From NCBI RefSeq assembly GCF_001467525.1, contig NZ_LNXS01000043.1:1-64000 (forward strand): DNA of 64,000 nucleotides. Reading direction: 5' to 3'. The DNA comes from Legionella anisa. Lineage in GTDB: Bacteria > Pseudomonadota > Gammaproteobacteria > Legionellales > Legionellaceae. The notes under the pieces are model-generated. The model had not been told where the DNA came from, made no database searches, and saw nothing but the letters and a program-made list of their open reading frames with translations. Position numbers and translations under genes: made by a program. This document shows positions 18,308 to 28,088 of this stretch, one piece after another (the stretch's first letter is position 1; every line of letters begins with the position of its first letter).

Positions 18308-18868
18308 ATGAAGAAACTTGGCCACTTTATTTTAAAACTGTTTGGATGGAAAGTTGTAGGCGAATTACCGCAAGATAAAAAATATTTGGTTGTTGTAGCT
18401 CCCCATACCAGCAATTGGGATTTTGCTGTTGGCTTATTTGCTCGCTTTTCAGTCGGAGTTAAAATTAATTTTTTAGCGAAAAATCAATTATTCTTTTTTC
18501 CTTTAGGTTTGTTGCTAAAGGCTTTGGGTGGTGCTCCAGTTGATCGTTCTAAAAAAAGCAATACAGTAGAGCAAGTAGTAGAAATATTTCGTTCTCGAGA
18601 TGAGTTTAAGCTTGCTATTACTCCTGAGGGAACTCGTAGTCCAGTGACCCGATGGAAAGAGGGATTTTACCATATTGCTTGTCAAGCAGGACTGCCTATA
18701 GTTATGGTTGGCCCTGATTATTCAACTAAAGAAGTTCGAATTCATGAGAAATTCCAACCATCAGGAGATATTGATAAGGACTTTCCAATGATTCTTGATT
18801 TCTTTAGAACTATAAAAGGTCGTTATCTTAAAGAAATTCCCGAATATCATTCACGGAAAAATAACTAG
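18308..18868 (+). CDS. PlsC-like lysophospholipid acyltransferase
   Basis: The protein belongs to the glycerophospholipid acyltransferase superfamily. The catalytic HTSNWD (HX4D) motif is near residue 34, and the phosphate-binding EGTRS motif is present in AITPEGTRSPVTRWKEGFY. At about 186 residues it is shorter than classical PlsC (about 240) and lacks a long N-terminal anchor. It belongs to the compact subgroup of uncertain acceptor that is common in proteobacteria. A TTG at 18296 could add four residues (MISI); I use the ATG. A perfect R1 palindrome follows the stop codon and may end the transcript. Confidence 0.85.
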   Translation: MKKLGHFILKLFGWKVVGELPQDKKYLVVVAPHTSNWDFAVGLFARFSVGVKINFLAKNQLFFFPLGLLLKALGGAPVDRSKKSNTVEQVVEIFRSRDEFKLAITPEGTRSPVTRWKEGFYHIACQAGLPIVMVGPDYSTKEVRIHEKFQPSGDIDKDFPMILDFFRTIKGRYLKEIPEYHSRKNN

Positions 18869-18878
18869 TTTACAAAAT

Positions 18879-18934
18879 GTAGCCTGGGTGCAGCGCAGCG
18901 AAACCCGGGTTCCGCTGCGCTGCACCCAGGCTAC
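18879..18934. repeat. Palindromic repeat R1, 20-bp perfect arms
   Basis: GTAGCCTGGGTGCAGCGCAG pairs perfectly with CTGCGCTGCACCCAGGCTAC across a short AACCCGGGTT-containing loop. It lies between convergent genes and could serve as a bidirectional terminator. Confidence 0.85.
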
Positions 18935-18999
18935 TCCATATAAGTTGGTAACTTCACATAACGCACATACCTGAATAGTTCTCTTCTCGACACGGGTGT

Positions 19000-19524
19000 T
19001 TATAAATGCTTTATCATTTTTAACATTTTAAATCTTTTCCCGTCGGGGAGAGCAAAATATTCTGGTTCAATGATTTGATAGCCGCAAATCTCATACAGTT
19101 TTGCACCGGGCAGGGTTGCCATCATTTCCATTTTTGTAAACCCATGAAGTAAAGCTTGTTGTTCACAGTGCTCCAGGAGCATTTTTCCAAGGCCCTGCCG
19201 AGCATGGTGTGGATGGACAAAAAAAGCTCTGATCTTGGCATAATCTGTTTGCGGATTTAAAAAACCGTCCACACGAGCTCTACATTGATCTCCACCAAAC
19301 AGGGTTTTTCGTTTACTCCATCCACCACAAGCAATGACATCGCCTTCTTTTTCTATAACATAGTAGGTTTGATCCTTAATAAGTTCTTTATCCACACCAA
19401 AAATAAAATGAATTGCACCTTCAATTTCTTGGCTCGTATAGTCTTCTTGGCTTAATCCACGGGTTGAATATTCAATGAGCTGGGTTAGAATATTTATTTC
19501 ATCAATATGCGCCATTCTTATCAC
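19000..19524 (-). CDS. GNAT-family N-acetyltransferase
   Basis: The 174-residue Gcn5-type acetyltransferase has the acetyl-CoA loop ARQGLGKMLLEHCEQQA preceded by IRAFFVHPHH. The C-terminal phrase PGAKLYEICGYQIIEP is the usual end of the fold. The substrate is unknown. I keep the GTG start at 19524 because AAGGA lies seven bases upstream; an ATG three codons later would be too far from it. It is convergent with the acyltransferase gene and divergent from the AsnC-type regulator, 126 bp away. Confidence 0.86.
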   Translation of the reverse strand: MIRMAHIDEINILTQLIEYSTRGLSQEDYTSQEIEGAIHFIFGVDKELIKDQTYYVIEKEGDVIACGGWSKRKTLFGGDQCRARVDGFLNPQTDYAKIRAFFVHPHHARQGLGKMLLEHCEQQALLHGFTKMEMMATLPGAKLYEICGYQIIEPEYFALPDGKRFKMLKMIKHL

Positions 19525-19650
19525 AATTGTTTCCTTTTAAGTCTTGTCAATGGATTGGAGAATTTATCATGAAATAAAAATAAATAAATTTTTAATTTAA
19601 TGATATTTTATTTCATTTTATAATGTTTAATTTTGATTTTTGGGTAATAT

Positions 19651-20166
19651 ATGAAAAAAAATGGTGATAAAAGTACATTGGAAAATAAGACTGATCCGGT
19701 ATATTTAGATAAAATTGATCGAAAAATTTTGAATTTATTGCAGAAAGACAATCAAATTACCAATCTAGCTCTTGCTGAAAAAGTTGGGATTTCCGCTCCT
19801 CCTTGTTTTCGTCGTGTAAAACGATTACGTGATGAGGGTATCATTGTGAAGGATGTTTCTCTGGTCGACCCTTTTAAGGCTGGCCGCGGACTCATTGTTT
19901 TTGCAAATATTACTTTGGAAAAGCAAAGAGAAGATTTATTGGCTCATTTTGAGCGCAAAATGGCGGAGCAAGAAGAGGTAAAGCAATGTTATTTTGTTTC
20001 AGGAGAAACCGATTATCTATTAATAATACATGTATCAGATATGAATCATTACAATGAATTTGCACGTAGGGTATTTGCTAATGAGCCAAATATTAAAGTG
20101 TTTCGAAGCAGTTTTTGCCTCAATCGTACTAAATACAATACCAACATCCATTTTGTGGAGGATTAA
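19651..20166 (+). CDS. Lrp/AsnC-family transcriptional regulator
   Basis: The N-terminal winged-helix DNA-binding domain (about residues 22-70) has the family phrase DKIDRKILNLLQKDNQITNLALAEKVGIS, followed by PPCFRRVKRLRDEGIIVKD. The C-terminal RAM ligand domain (about residues 82-165) includes VKQCYFVSGETDYLLIIHV. Such proteins sense amino acids or small metabolites as octamers. The target cannot be inferred, but the divergent GNAT gene is a natural candidate. The N-terminus carries about twenty extra polar residues before the usual start. Confidence 0.9.
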   Translation: MKKNGDKSTLENKTDPVYLDKIDRKILNLLQKDNQITNLALAEKVGISAPPCFRRVKRLRDEGIIVKDVSLVDPFKAGRGLIVFANITLEKQREDLLAHFERKMAEQEEVKQCYFVSGETDYLLIIHVSDMNHYNEFARRVFANEPNIKVFRSSFCLNRTKYNTNIHFVED

Positions 20167-20328
20167 GAAAGATAGCATAGAGGAATCAGGTGAATCCAAG
20201 GAAAAAGCAGCTCTATACTGGCCTCTTCAGATCATCGTTGTCAAGCTAAGAGCATTTGTAACCAGTGATAGGATGAGTCCATATCATTGGTTACGTCTAA
20301 TCATACTGTTTTGAACAGTTCTATGGAC

Positions 20329-21150
20329 TTACGGTGCAAACTTGTCCAGAATTCTTGCCTGAGCAGCTGCTTGCTCAGCATCACTAAAAAATGCATAAGA
20401 AGACGTTTTCTTTGATGCTTTTTTATGAATAGGGAATTCTTTAGCAACTTCATTAACTACATTTTCAAGTTTTGCAAAAAATTCTGGTCCAGCAGTTTTA
20501 TAATCTGCATCGGTTGTATCTTGTGATTTAGAAGTAGGATTATGAAGAGCAGAAAACCCTATTATAACCGCGTTTTTAATGATCTCCTTGTTATCATCAA
20601 TTAAAATGATATCTTTTTTATCTATTTTTGGATATTGCTTCTGCCATTCGGGAAATTTCTGTTCCAGCAGTCTTGATTTTATCATATCTCTTTCAAGATA
20701 AGAATTTTCTTGCCATAATTTCTTTATATCTCTGGCATTAAAAAATTCAAATTGCCCTCTCTTTACGCGCCTTGCTATTTTTTCTTCATCTTTTTTGTAA
20801 TAGAACGTGCTGAACACATTATTTAAGAACGCTATTTTATCATAGCCTCCAGCTGTCATGAATTTAACAATAATTGCTGGCTGACCATCTCTTTTAATAG
20901 CGGCTTTATTTACTTTATCTATTTTTTTAACTATTTTTTCCCATTCATTCCTGCTTAAAGCGATTATTGAATAGTCTTCTACCCGTGATAAGGGGACATT
21001 TTCTATTAACTGGGGTTTTTTTAAAAAACCATTTGTATCATTTTCTAGACTTAGAGTTTCTTTTGCAGTTTCTGTAAGATTATGCCGTTGATTTGGTCTA
21101 TGCAATATCATTAAATTTTCATCTATATCAAGTACTAATATTTTGGTCAT
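20329..21150 (-). CDS. HAD-like protein of unknown role; effector candidate
   Basis: I infer a haloacid-dehalogenase fold from three motifs. The first is LVLDIDENLM at the N-terminus (DxD nucleophile and acid), the second AIIVKFMTAGGYDKI (motif II Thr), and the third DIILIDDNKEIIKNAVIIG (motif IV Asp pair). Together they suggest a phosphatase or other phosphotransfer enzyme. The insert between motifs I and II is long and there is no partner gene. The C-terminus (DAEQAAAQARILDKFAP) is helical. Stand-alone proteins of this kind in Legionella are sometimes Dot/Icm substrates; this is speculation. The ATG at 21150 has GAGG nine bases upstream; an ATG two codons earlier is possible. Confidence 0.68.
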   Translation of the reverse strand: MTKILVLDIDENLMILHRPNQRHNLTETAKETLSLENDTNGFLKKPQLIENVPLSRVEDYSIIALSRNEWEKIVKKIDKVNKAAIKRDGQPAIIVKFMTAGGYDKIAFLNNVFSTFYYKKDEEKIARRVKRGQFEFFNARDIKKLWQENSYLERDMIKSRLLEQKFPEWQKQYPKIDKKDIILIDDNKEIIKNAVIIGFSALHNPTSKSQDTTDADYKTAGPEFFAKLENVVNEVAKEFPIHKKASKKTSSYAFFSDAEQAAAQARILDKFAP

Positions 21151-21595
21151 TATCATAATCCTCAGTTTAAATCGAATTTAAAAATTTTGGCCGTTTTTAT
21201 CGCTTCCATAATTATTCACCATCCAAGATGGTTATTCGAACTCCAAGTGACCATTATGCGTCCATGTTGTTTATCAACACCATGATCAGTAAACGGACTG
21301 CACCTTTAATAATTTTTACGCTAAACCAAGCAAATTTTTCCATAATTTTTACTCGCATATTGAAAATGCGCGCTTATTGTATCAAATATGACCAATTGCA
21401 TCAAGTTTGTACAGCCGATTGGGATGGAATAAAGATGTGATTTTATTTTTGCGACAGAAACCGACAGTTGTGTACGCAGGTGGGGATCTATCTTTATATT
21501 GGCAATGTGCTCAATTATAGATGGATTCCCACCCTTCGCAAGGAATGACAATATCCGCGTGACGACCGATTTTACACTTAACCAGGGTCCTCAAT
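21151..21595. other. Intergenic region without recognisable gene
   Basis: Only short low-quality ORFs occur here. Near 21524-21552 the phrase GATTCCCACCCTTCGCAAGG resembles a dispersed GAATGAC-type repeat, also hinted at around 235-250. It may act as the terminator region of enolase. I see no tRNA despite a TTCGAACTCC phrase at 21234. Confidence 0.4.
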
Positions 21596-22876
<1,281 letters not shown>

Positions 22877-23065
22877 TTACGATTGAAATTTTTTGTAAGT
22901 GTTCACGCACCATTCACCGAACGGCTGCATTTCGCGCAACCTGCGCTCAAATTTAACCGTTCACCAAGATTCAAACATACTCCTGAATGGTGACAATTTT
23001 TTAATTTGAAAAGCGGTAAGTCTTCTTTTCAAATTGAGGTATTGTTTTGATATGTACTTGCTTTG

Positions 23066-24079
23066 TCAAGAGATAGATTGTTTTCCTATTGTGACTTGCT
23101 CAAGATATTCATATTCTTTTATGGTCTGTTCTGATTGAGCGTATCCAAAAAGATAACTTATAAGTCGTTTAAACTGTTGAAACAAGGATTCATCCTTACT
23201 TTCTACATTCTTTACCTGAAGTGTATTTTGCATTTTGGTTAAGATGTCGCTCGGGAGGATTTTGTCGAGTTGATTTAGATGTCCTTTTAATTCATAAATA
23301 CCTTGCGGTACAGATACTTTTTTATCGCCTTTATCAAGTTGATGGCGTGACCCAAAATAGCCCAAAGCCCATGGATTAGCATTTCCATTTAAAGCCTTCT
23401 CTATTTTTTTATCGAGATAATTATTAATTTTGAGTAACAAATTACGGATTGCTGCATTTTCTTTTTCTACAATAAAGCGTTGATCCGACTCAGCTTGAAC
23501 GTGTTGTCTGAGTGCAGCAAAAATATTGGGCGTTGCAAACGTGTATTCACGTGTCGCTACAATAGAGGCTAGAGACTTAATGATTTCCACGTCTTGATGC
23601 GTCATAAGTAGCATTTGATCGTTGGAAATTTTGGCGATCAGCGTTGGATTTTTGATAATAAGAAGTGCTGAGTATTTATTTTTTAGCGCTTCCTGAACTA
23701 ATTCAAGTGGGTTTAAAGAGAATAAAAATTTTAAAGATTTGATTTGAGACAATTGTAATTCTAACTTTTCCAGGTACCTGTTTTGTCTGGCAATTTCATT
23801 AGTAATGCGTTCCTGAAGAGTCCATTCTTCGTAATAATATTCGGCTTCTTTTAATTTTCCTTGATAAACAGTGATTTGTTCTCTAACTGTTACCATCATC
23901 TGCTCATGTAACTCAATAAGGGCATCATGATCATTGTTTAATTCTAACTCAGCAATTCTTCTTTCAGAATTTAATTTAAAAATTGCACATGTTTTTATAT
24001 GGTTTGTGAATTTAGTTTTAAATTCAAACAAACTTAATCTAGGTGTTTCTGCAACAGGTTTTTCAATTTTTCCTTCCAT
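23066..24079 (-). CDS. Coiled-coil protein of unknown function
   Basis: The 337-residue protein has no signal peptide or transmembrane helix. Residues about 30-125 are strongly heptad-like and charged (LNSERRIAELELN, QITVYQGKLKEAEYYYEEW, NRYLEKLELQLSQIKSL), suggesting a coiled coil. The remainder is mixed, with LLLKINNYLDKKIEKALNG and a helical end. I do not recognise a domain. Many Legionella coiled-coil proteins are translocated effectors; no direct evidence is visible here. The ATG at 24079 is preferred to a TTG seven codons upstream. Confidence 0.7.
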   Translation of the reverse strand: MEGKIEKPVAETPRLSLFEFKTKFTNHIKTCAIFKLNSERRIAELELNNDHDALIELHEQMMVTVREQITVYQGKLKEAEYYYEEWTLQERITNEIARQNRYLEKLELQLSQIKSLKFLFSLNPLELVQEALKNKYSALLIIKNPTLIAKISNDQMLLMTHQDVEIIKSLASIVATREYTFATPNIFAALRQHVQAESDQRFIVEKENAAIRNLLLKINNYLDKKIEKALNGNANPWALGYFGSRHQLDKGDKKVSVPQGIYELKGHLNQLDKILPSDILTKMQNTLQVKNVESKDESLFQQFKRLISYLFGYAQSEQTIKEYEYLEQVTIGKQSIS

Positions 24080-24183
24080 TTTTTTCTCAACCCTCAGCAA
24101 AATGATAAAGAATCATAACAAAATGATCTTAATAAATACAATAATTCATCAAGGTGATGTTTGAGTATATTTCTGGAGCAATT

Positions 24184-24266
24184 GTAGCCTAAGTGAAGCA
24201 AAGCGGAGCGTAGGATGAATGAGATTTATTTTCCAGGTTCCGCTTTGCTTCACCTGAATTTTCTAC
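24184..24266. repeat. Palindromic repeat R1, divergent copy
   Basis: GTAGCCTAAGTGAAGCAAAG at the left and CTTTGCTTCACCTGAATTTT at the right pair through GAAGCAAAGCGG / CCGCTTTGCTTC. The outer arms have drifted. Confidence 0.65.
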
Positions 24267-24298
24267 ACATCACTGAAAACCAGTCCAGCTCTACCCCC

Positions 24299-24358
24299 GA
24301 CGCCCCGCGGCTTGTCCCTGTGAGGAACTCTCAGGGCTTGTCCGCGGGGCGTAGGCAG
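24299..24358. repeat. GC-rich inverted repeat R3
   Basis: CGCCCCGCGGCTTGTCCCTG and CTCTCAGGGCTTGTCCGCGG with GGCG form a stem whose outer part pairs (CGCCCCGCGG/CCGCGGGGCG) while the inner CTTGT is in the same orientation on both sides. The same phrase appears near 339-367. Confidence 0.55.
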
Positions 24359-24405
24359 AGATGTGACTAAGAGTCAGTTGCTTCACCAGGGCTGCAAGGA
24401 ACGGC

Positions 24406-25008
24406 TCAGAAACTAACTGCACCAAGTTTCATTAAAGCGCTGGATAAAGGAAGTAAAGGTAAACCTAAAATGGTATCTTCATTGCCCTGAACCTCTTTAA
24501 ATAACCATTTACCTTGGCTTTCATATTGATAACCACCGCAACTATTATAAGGTTTTTCACTGTTTAAGTAAGTCTCAATGGTTTTTTCACTTAATTGGTG
24601 CAAGGTTAAGTAGGCTGTTTCATGGTGTTGCCAGAGCAGTTCGTTATTTTTTGCAATGCAAAGGCAGGCAATTTGCAGATGCTCTTTACCATTTAATAAA
24701 CGCAGATGCTCCATGGCTGTATGATGGTTCAAGGGCTTATTCAGCAGGGTTTGTCCCAACAGGCACAGTTGATCTGCTGCGATAATAAAGTGTTCAGGAT
24801 GGTGCTGGCTAACTTCCAATGCCTTACTTGCTGCAAGTGCATAGCCTAATTCCAATGCACTATTTGATTTGAAGGATTTTTTAATTGCCTCTTCATCACA
24901 ATGTGAAGGAACCACTGAAAATTCAATACCAAGAGACTGTAATAATTTTAATCTTATTGATGAACTTGAAGCGAGGATAATGGGTTTTTGTTGTAGAAAA
25001 TTAGACAT
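24406..25008 (-). CDS. Maf-family nucleotide pyrophosphatase
   Basis: Maf proteins hydrolyse non-canonical or modified nucleoside triphosphates. The 200-residue protein has the N-terminal signature PIILASSSSIRLKLLQSLGI, the catalytic Asp in IIAADQLCLL, and the family SEKPYNSCGGYQYESQG region. The substrate-determining positions are not clear enough to choose between the YhdE and YceF types; the AADQ form and short length lean towards YceF. The start overlaps the end of the ZIP transporter gene by eight bases, so the two are translationally coupled. Confidence 0.88.
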   Translation of the reverse strand: MSNFLQQKPIILASSSSIRLKLLQSLGIEFSVVPSHCDEEAIKKSFKSNSALELGYALAASKALEVSQHHPEHFIIAADQLCLLGQTLLNKPLNHHTAMEHLRLLNGKEHLQIACLCIAKNNELLWQHHETAYLTLHQLSEKTIETYLNSEKPYNSCGGYQYESQGKWLFKEVQGNEDTILGLPLLPLSSALMKLGAVSF

Positions 25009-25756
25009 ACACAGCCACCAAAGCCATCAGTGTGAAGCCTATAATCACGAAGCTGAAATCTTTAAGATTACAGCAGCGCTCTACCATGACACAGCGTTCT
25101 AAACCGTGCAGAGTTCCCAGATAGAGGAATGTTCCTGCTGACGCGGCGATTAAAATGGGATCAAAAAGAGAGTTCGTTTCAACTCCATGACCAAAATACC
25201 ATCCCAAATAGATACCCAAAGGGGTCATCAAGCTGAATAAAATAAAAAAAGTAAGGCTGGTGTTCATACTCATCGAACTTTTATTTAATTGAACTGCGAC
25301 TGCAAAGCTTTCGGCCCATTTATGGGTGATAATTGCAAGAAAAATCATAATAATCATTGAGTTATATTGCGCCAATCCTAAGGCGGCGCCCAGCATTATA
25401 GAGTGAACTGAGAGCATTCCCCATGCTAAAAGGGCAAACGCAGGATGTTTCGTATTATGATGGTAGAGTTCTTTGCCTAAATGTTCGAACCAAAGAAAAA
25501 TCAGGAATACTGCTCCAGTAATGATAAAGGCGAAAGGGTAGTTGTATCCCATTTTTTTAAATAAAGAATTTGCATCTGGAAGCATATGCAATAAACCTGC
25601 TCCCAAAAATACCCCAGTAGCCAGGGTTTCTCCCACAGGAAAATCAATATGTCGATCATCTTTAATACGTTTCTTAAAGGGATACCAGCCCGCAAGTAAT
25701 ATGACTACAAAGATGGAAAATGCAAAAAAAATCTTTAAACTGGTAGCTGATACCAT
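25001..25756 (-). CDS. ZIP-family metal transporter
   Basis: The inner-membrane protein has eight hydrophobic segments in 251 residues, the ZIP pattern. Metal-binding motifs lie in GVFLGAGLLHMLPDA (His in the early helix) and AIITHKWAESFAV (HxxxE in the fourth ZIP helix), with a His-containing loop ELYHHNTKHP between. ZIP proteins import zinc, iron or manganese. Its partner overlapping gene is Maf, and a CDF exporter lies just upstream in the same direction, giving a metal uptake/efflux pair. Confidence 0.88.
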   Translation of the reverse strand: MVSATSLKIFFAFSIFVVILLAGWYPFKKRIKDDRHIDFPVGETLATGVFLGAGLLHMLPDANSLFKKMGYNYPFAFIITGAVFLIFLWFEHLGKELYHHNTKHPAFALLAWGMLSVHSIMLGAALGLAQYNSMIIMIFLAIITHKWAESFAVAVQLNKSSMSMNTSLTFFILFSLMTPLGIYLGWYFGHGVETNSLFDPILIAASAGTFLYLGTLHGLERCVMVERCCNLKDFSFVIIGFTLMALVAVYV

Positions 25757-25812
25757 CGTTTATCCTGTTATTTATTCTAGAGTTTTATCATTGAGATTGT
25801 TGCTTGGATTAT

Positions 25813-25897
25813 TGTATCCTGAGTGCAGCAAAGGGAAAACCATTGGTTTAAGTGTACTTATTCAACTCGGGTTTCGCTTTATTGCGCCCAGGTTACA
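25813..25897. repeat. Palindromic repeat R1, eroded copy
   Basis: TGTATCCTGAGTGCAGCAAA on the left and GCTTTATTGCGCCCAGGTTA on the right keep the R1 layout with several mismatches. It lies between the ZIP and CDF genes. Confidence 0.55.
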
Positions 25898-25938
25898 ATA
25901 ACCTAGGTCTACAACCAGACTTAATCAAATCCCGTAGT

Positions 25939-27075
25939 TTAGTTGTGATGCATGGCTTCATGCAAGCTAAATAAACGAACTTCTACAATATCAGACTGCA
26001 ATTTTAACGCTAAAATCACTCGATTATGCAATTCTTGCCACTTAGAGAATGTTTCATCACAGATTATATCTATCCCTATTTTGCCATCCAGATAATGTAA
26101 ATTCCAAAATAAAATTTGAGGGAAATCAATATGTACTTCATTTAATAATAATTCGTTTAATACCTTTCTGCTGGGTAAATGCAAGGAGGGACAAAAGCTT
26201 TCGTCATCTTCAGGATCAACATGAACTATCACATCTTTGACACTTTCTATTTGATCTGTGAGTGCATGGTGAACATGTTGTGCTATATAATGACCTTCAG
26301 ACACCGATATTTTAGGTGAAACGAGTATATGTACATCAATTAATACATCTTCTCCCATGGAGCGACTACGCAATTGATGAATTTTTTCAACACCATCTAC
26401 ATTTTGAATTACTTCTTCAATTCGCGTCAATAGTTCTGGGCTGACTGCGGTATCTACCAACTCTTTGACACTATTCCAAGCATAGTTCCAACCCATTTTT
26501 ACAATCATGAGACCGACTATAATGGCTGCTACGGCATCAAGATAGCTAAATCCTGAGATACTGCCAATTAAGCCTATTAAAACAACCAATGAGGAGGCCG
26601 CATCGGAACGATGATGCCAGGCATTTGCTGTAATTAATTTAGAATTAATACGCCTTCCAATGAACAGAGTATAGTGAAACAAAATTTCATTGCTCATGAT
26701 GGAAATGCAAATTATGGGAAGGGTTAACCAATTTGGCACAAGATAATTGAAATGAAGCAAATCATATATTGAATCCCAAGCGATACCAACACCCGCGAAA
26801 ATAAGTAGAAGAGAGAGTAATAAAGTCGCAGCGGTTTCGATGCGTTGATGTCCATAAGGATGACTTGCATCTGCATCAAGACTGCCATATTTAGATGCAA
26901 ATAAAACCATCGCATCCGTTATGAGATCTGATAAGGAATGTACTCCATCTGCAACAAGCGCATGGGAATGAAAAAAATATCCGCCAATGAGTTTTATAAT
27001 GCCGAGTAGCGCATTTGAAATAGCCCCCAAAAGGGTTACTTTTTTTGCTTGCCAATATCTGTCGTGCTGGGCCAT
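25939..27075 (-). CDS. Cation diffusion facilitator (CDF) metal exporter
   Basis: The 378-residue protein is a proton-coupled divalent cation exporter. Helix 2 has ALVADGVHSLSDLITDAMVLF (HxxxD site) and helix 5 has NAWHHRSDAASSLVVLIG (HxxxD). HPYGHQRIET is a conserved CDF loop. A cytosolic CDF C-terminal domain follows (about residues 210-290, with GVEKIHQLRSRSMGEDVLIDVHILV) and then an extra 80-residue tail. The HxxxD/HxxxD site fits zinc, cobalt or cadmium, but iron cannot be excluded. It points away from the DnaA-box repeat region. Confidence 0.92.
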   Translation of the reverse strand: MAQHDRYWQAKKVTLLGAISNALLGIIKLIGGYFFHSHALVADGVHSLSDLITDAMVLFASKYGSLDADASHPYGHQRIETAATLLLSLLLIFAGVGIAWDSIYDLLHFNYLVPNWLTLPIICISIMSNEILFHYTLFIGRRINSKLITANAWHHRSDAASSLVVLIGLIGSISGFSYLDAVAAIIVGLMIVKMGWNYAWNSVKELVDTAVSPELLTRIEEVIQNVDGVEKIHQLRSRSMGEDVLIDVHILVSPKISVSEGHYIAQHVHHALTDQIESVKDVIVHVDPEDDESFCPSLHLPSRKVLNELLLNEVHIDFPQILFWNLHYLDGKIGIDIICDETFSKWQELHNRVILALKLQSDIVEVRLFSLHEAMHHN

Positions 27076-27262
27076 ATTGTGTTTTTAAATATTATAACCT
27101 GGGTCAAAGTGAGAGTGAGCTCTTGCTTTTCTCACAAAATCCTAGGTTCAGTTTCATCTATATTTTAGTGTTCTATTTAAACATGGTTTAGAATTTTTTT
27201 ATATTAAAACTTACATTGAATGGAATTGTTCTGGGATATTCTGCTGCCCTCTAAAGAGGGGA

Positions 27263-27535
27263 GATTTTATAAGCTGTTTTACATCATGTTCACAGGATTA
27301 TCCACAGATTTTGTGGATAAATGATTTAGACATCATAAAAATTAAATGGATGATAGTCCTTATAGATTAAGGAATTATACGAAATTTATGTGAGATTGAG
27401 CTTCTATTAAGCAATATAACAAAAGAAGTTATCCACAGGATATGTTTTTGAAGAGCAGTAAATCTGCATGACTATCTTAACAAAGAAAAAAATAAAAAAC
27501 AGTCTTGACTTTGGTATTTTTAAAAAATTTTTAAC
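27263..27535. repeat. DnaA-box repeat unit 1
   Basis: Perfect DnaA boxes lie at 27298-27306 (TTATCCACA), 27312-27320 (its reverse complement, gap GATTT) and 27429-27437 (TTATCCACA). The unit ends with the conserved phrase AACAAAGAAAAAAATAAAAA and TTGACT at 27505, followed by TATTTT. It is the first of three copies spaced about 410 bp. Confidence 0.88.
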
Positions 27536-27556
27536 GGGAAATGAATTTATTTTATG

Positions 27557-27757
27557 ATGCCTAAAATATGCCCATTTCCCGATGAGAAAAAAAATTACAA
27601 TTTAGGATGGTCTCCAAAATTAAAAACTTCAGAGAACACTTTGGAAAGTTCTGAAGCAGGTTCACATTGGGCTGATTTTATAAGGTGTTTTACATCATGT
27701 TCACAGGATTATCCACAGATTTTGTGGATAAATAAATTTAGATATCATAAGAACTAA
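27557..27757 (+). CDS. Small ORF inside the DnaA-box array
   Basis: The 66-codon ORF starts MPKICPFPDEKKN and ends in the next repeat unit (DFIRCFTSCS, YPQILWINK). Its N-terminus resembles that of a second small ORF in the next interval (MCKIYPFVDPTKN), and its later residues line up with that copy in a shifted frame (SDFIRC). It begins just after a TTGACT...TATTTT promoter-like pair. No clear ribosome site is present, and the 3-prime half is constrained by the DnaA boxes, so coding status is uncertain. Confidence 0.35.
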   Translation: MPKICPFPDEKKNYNLGWSPKLKTSENTLESSEAGSHWADFIRCFTSCSQDYPQILWINKFRYHKN

Positions 27758-27950
27758 ATAGACGAAGGCTCTTATAAAATAAGGATTTTCTGCAAATTGT
27801 TCGTATGTTGGGCTTTTATGAAAGGATATGGCAAGAGAAGTTATCCACAGGATATGTTTTTGAAGAGCAGTAAATCTGCATGACTATCTTAACAAAGAAA
27901 AAAATAAAAAACAGTCTTGACTTTGGTATTTTAAAAAATATTTTTTATGT
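27674..27950. repeat. DnaA-box repeat unit 2
   Basis: Boxes lie at 27709-27717, 27723-27731 (reverse) and 27841-27849, with the same 5-bp and about 110-bp gaps as unit 1. The sequence from the third box to TTGACT at 27917 is nearly identical to unit 1, whereas the stretch between boxes two and three has diverged. Confidence 0.88.
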
Positions 27951-27968
27951 AGATCCATTCATTTTTTA

Positions 27969-28088
27969 ATGTGTAAGATTTATCCATTTGTAGACCCCAC
28001 GAAAAATAAAATTGCCAAATGCTTAAATGAAATTTTAAGCGCGCTTTGTAAAGTTATAAAGCAGCCACAAATAAGTCTGATTTTATAA
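27969..28088 (+). pseudogene. Decayed second copy of the small ORF
   Basis: The 39-codon frame opens MCKIYPFVDPTKN, matching the ORF at 27557 at nine of thirteen positions. It then leaves the homologous frame; in that frame a TAA interrupts it before SDFIRC and YPQILWI reappear. This pattern suggests an old tandem duplicate that has decayed. Confidence 0.3.

Noticed and set aside
21224..21260. tRNA-like TTCGAACTCC phrase
   Set aside because: No acceptor stem, anticodon arm or CCA-like end can be folded around it.
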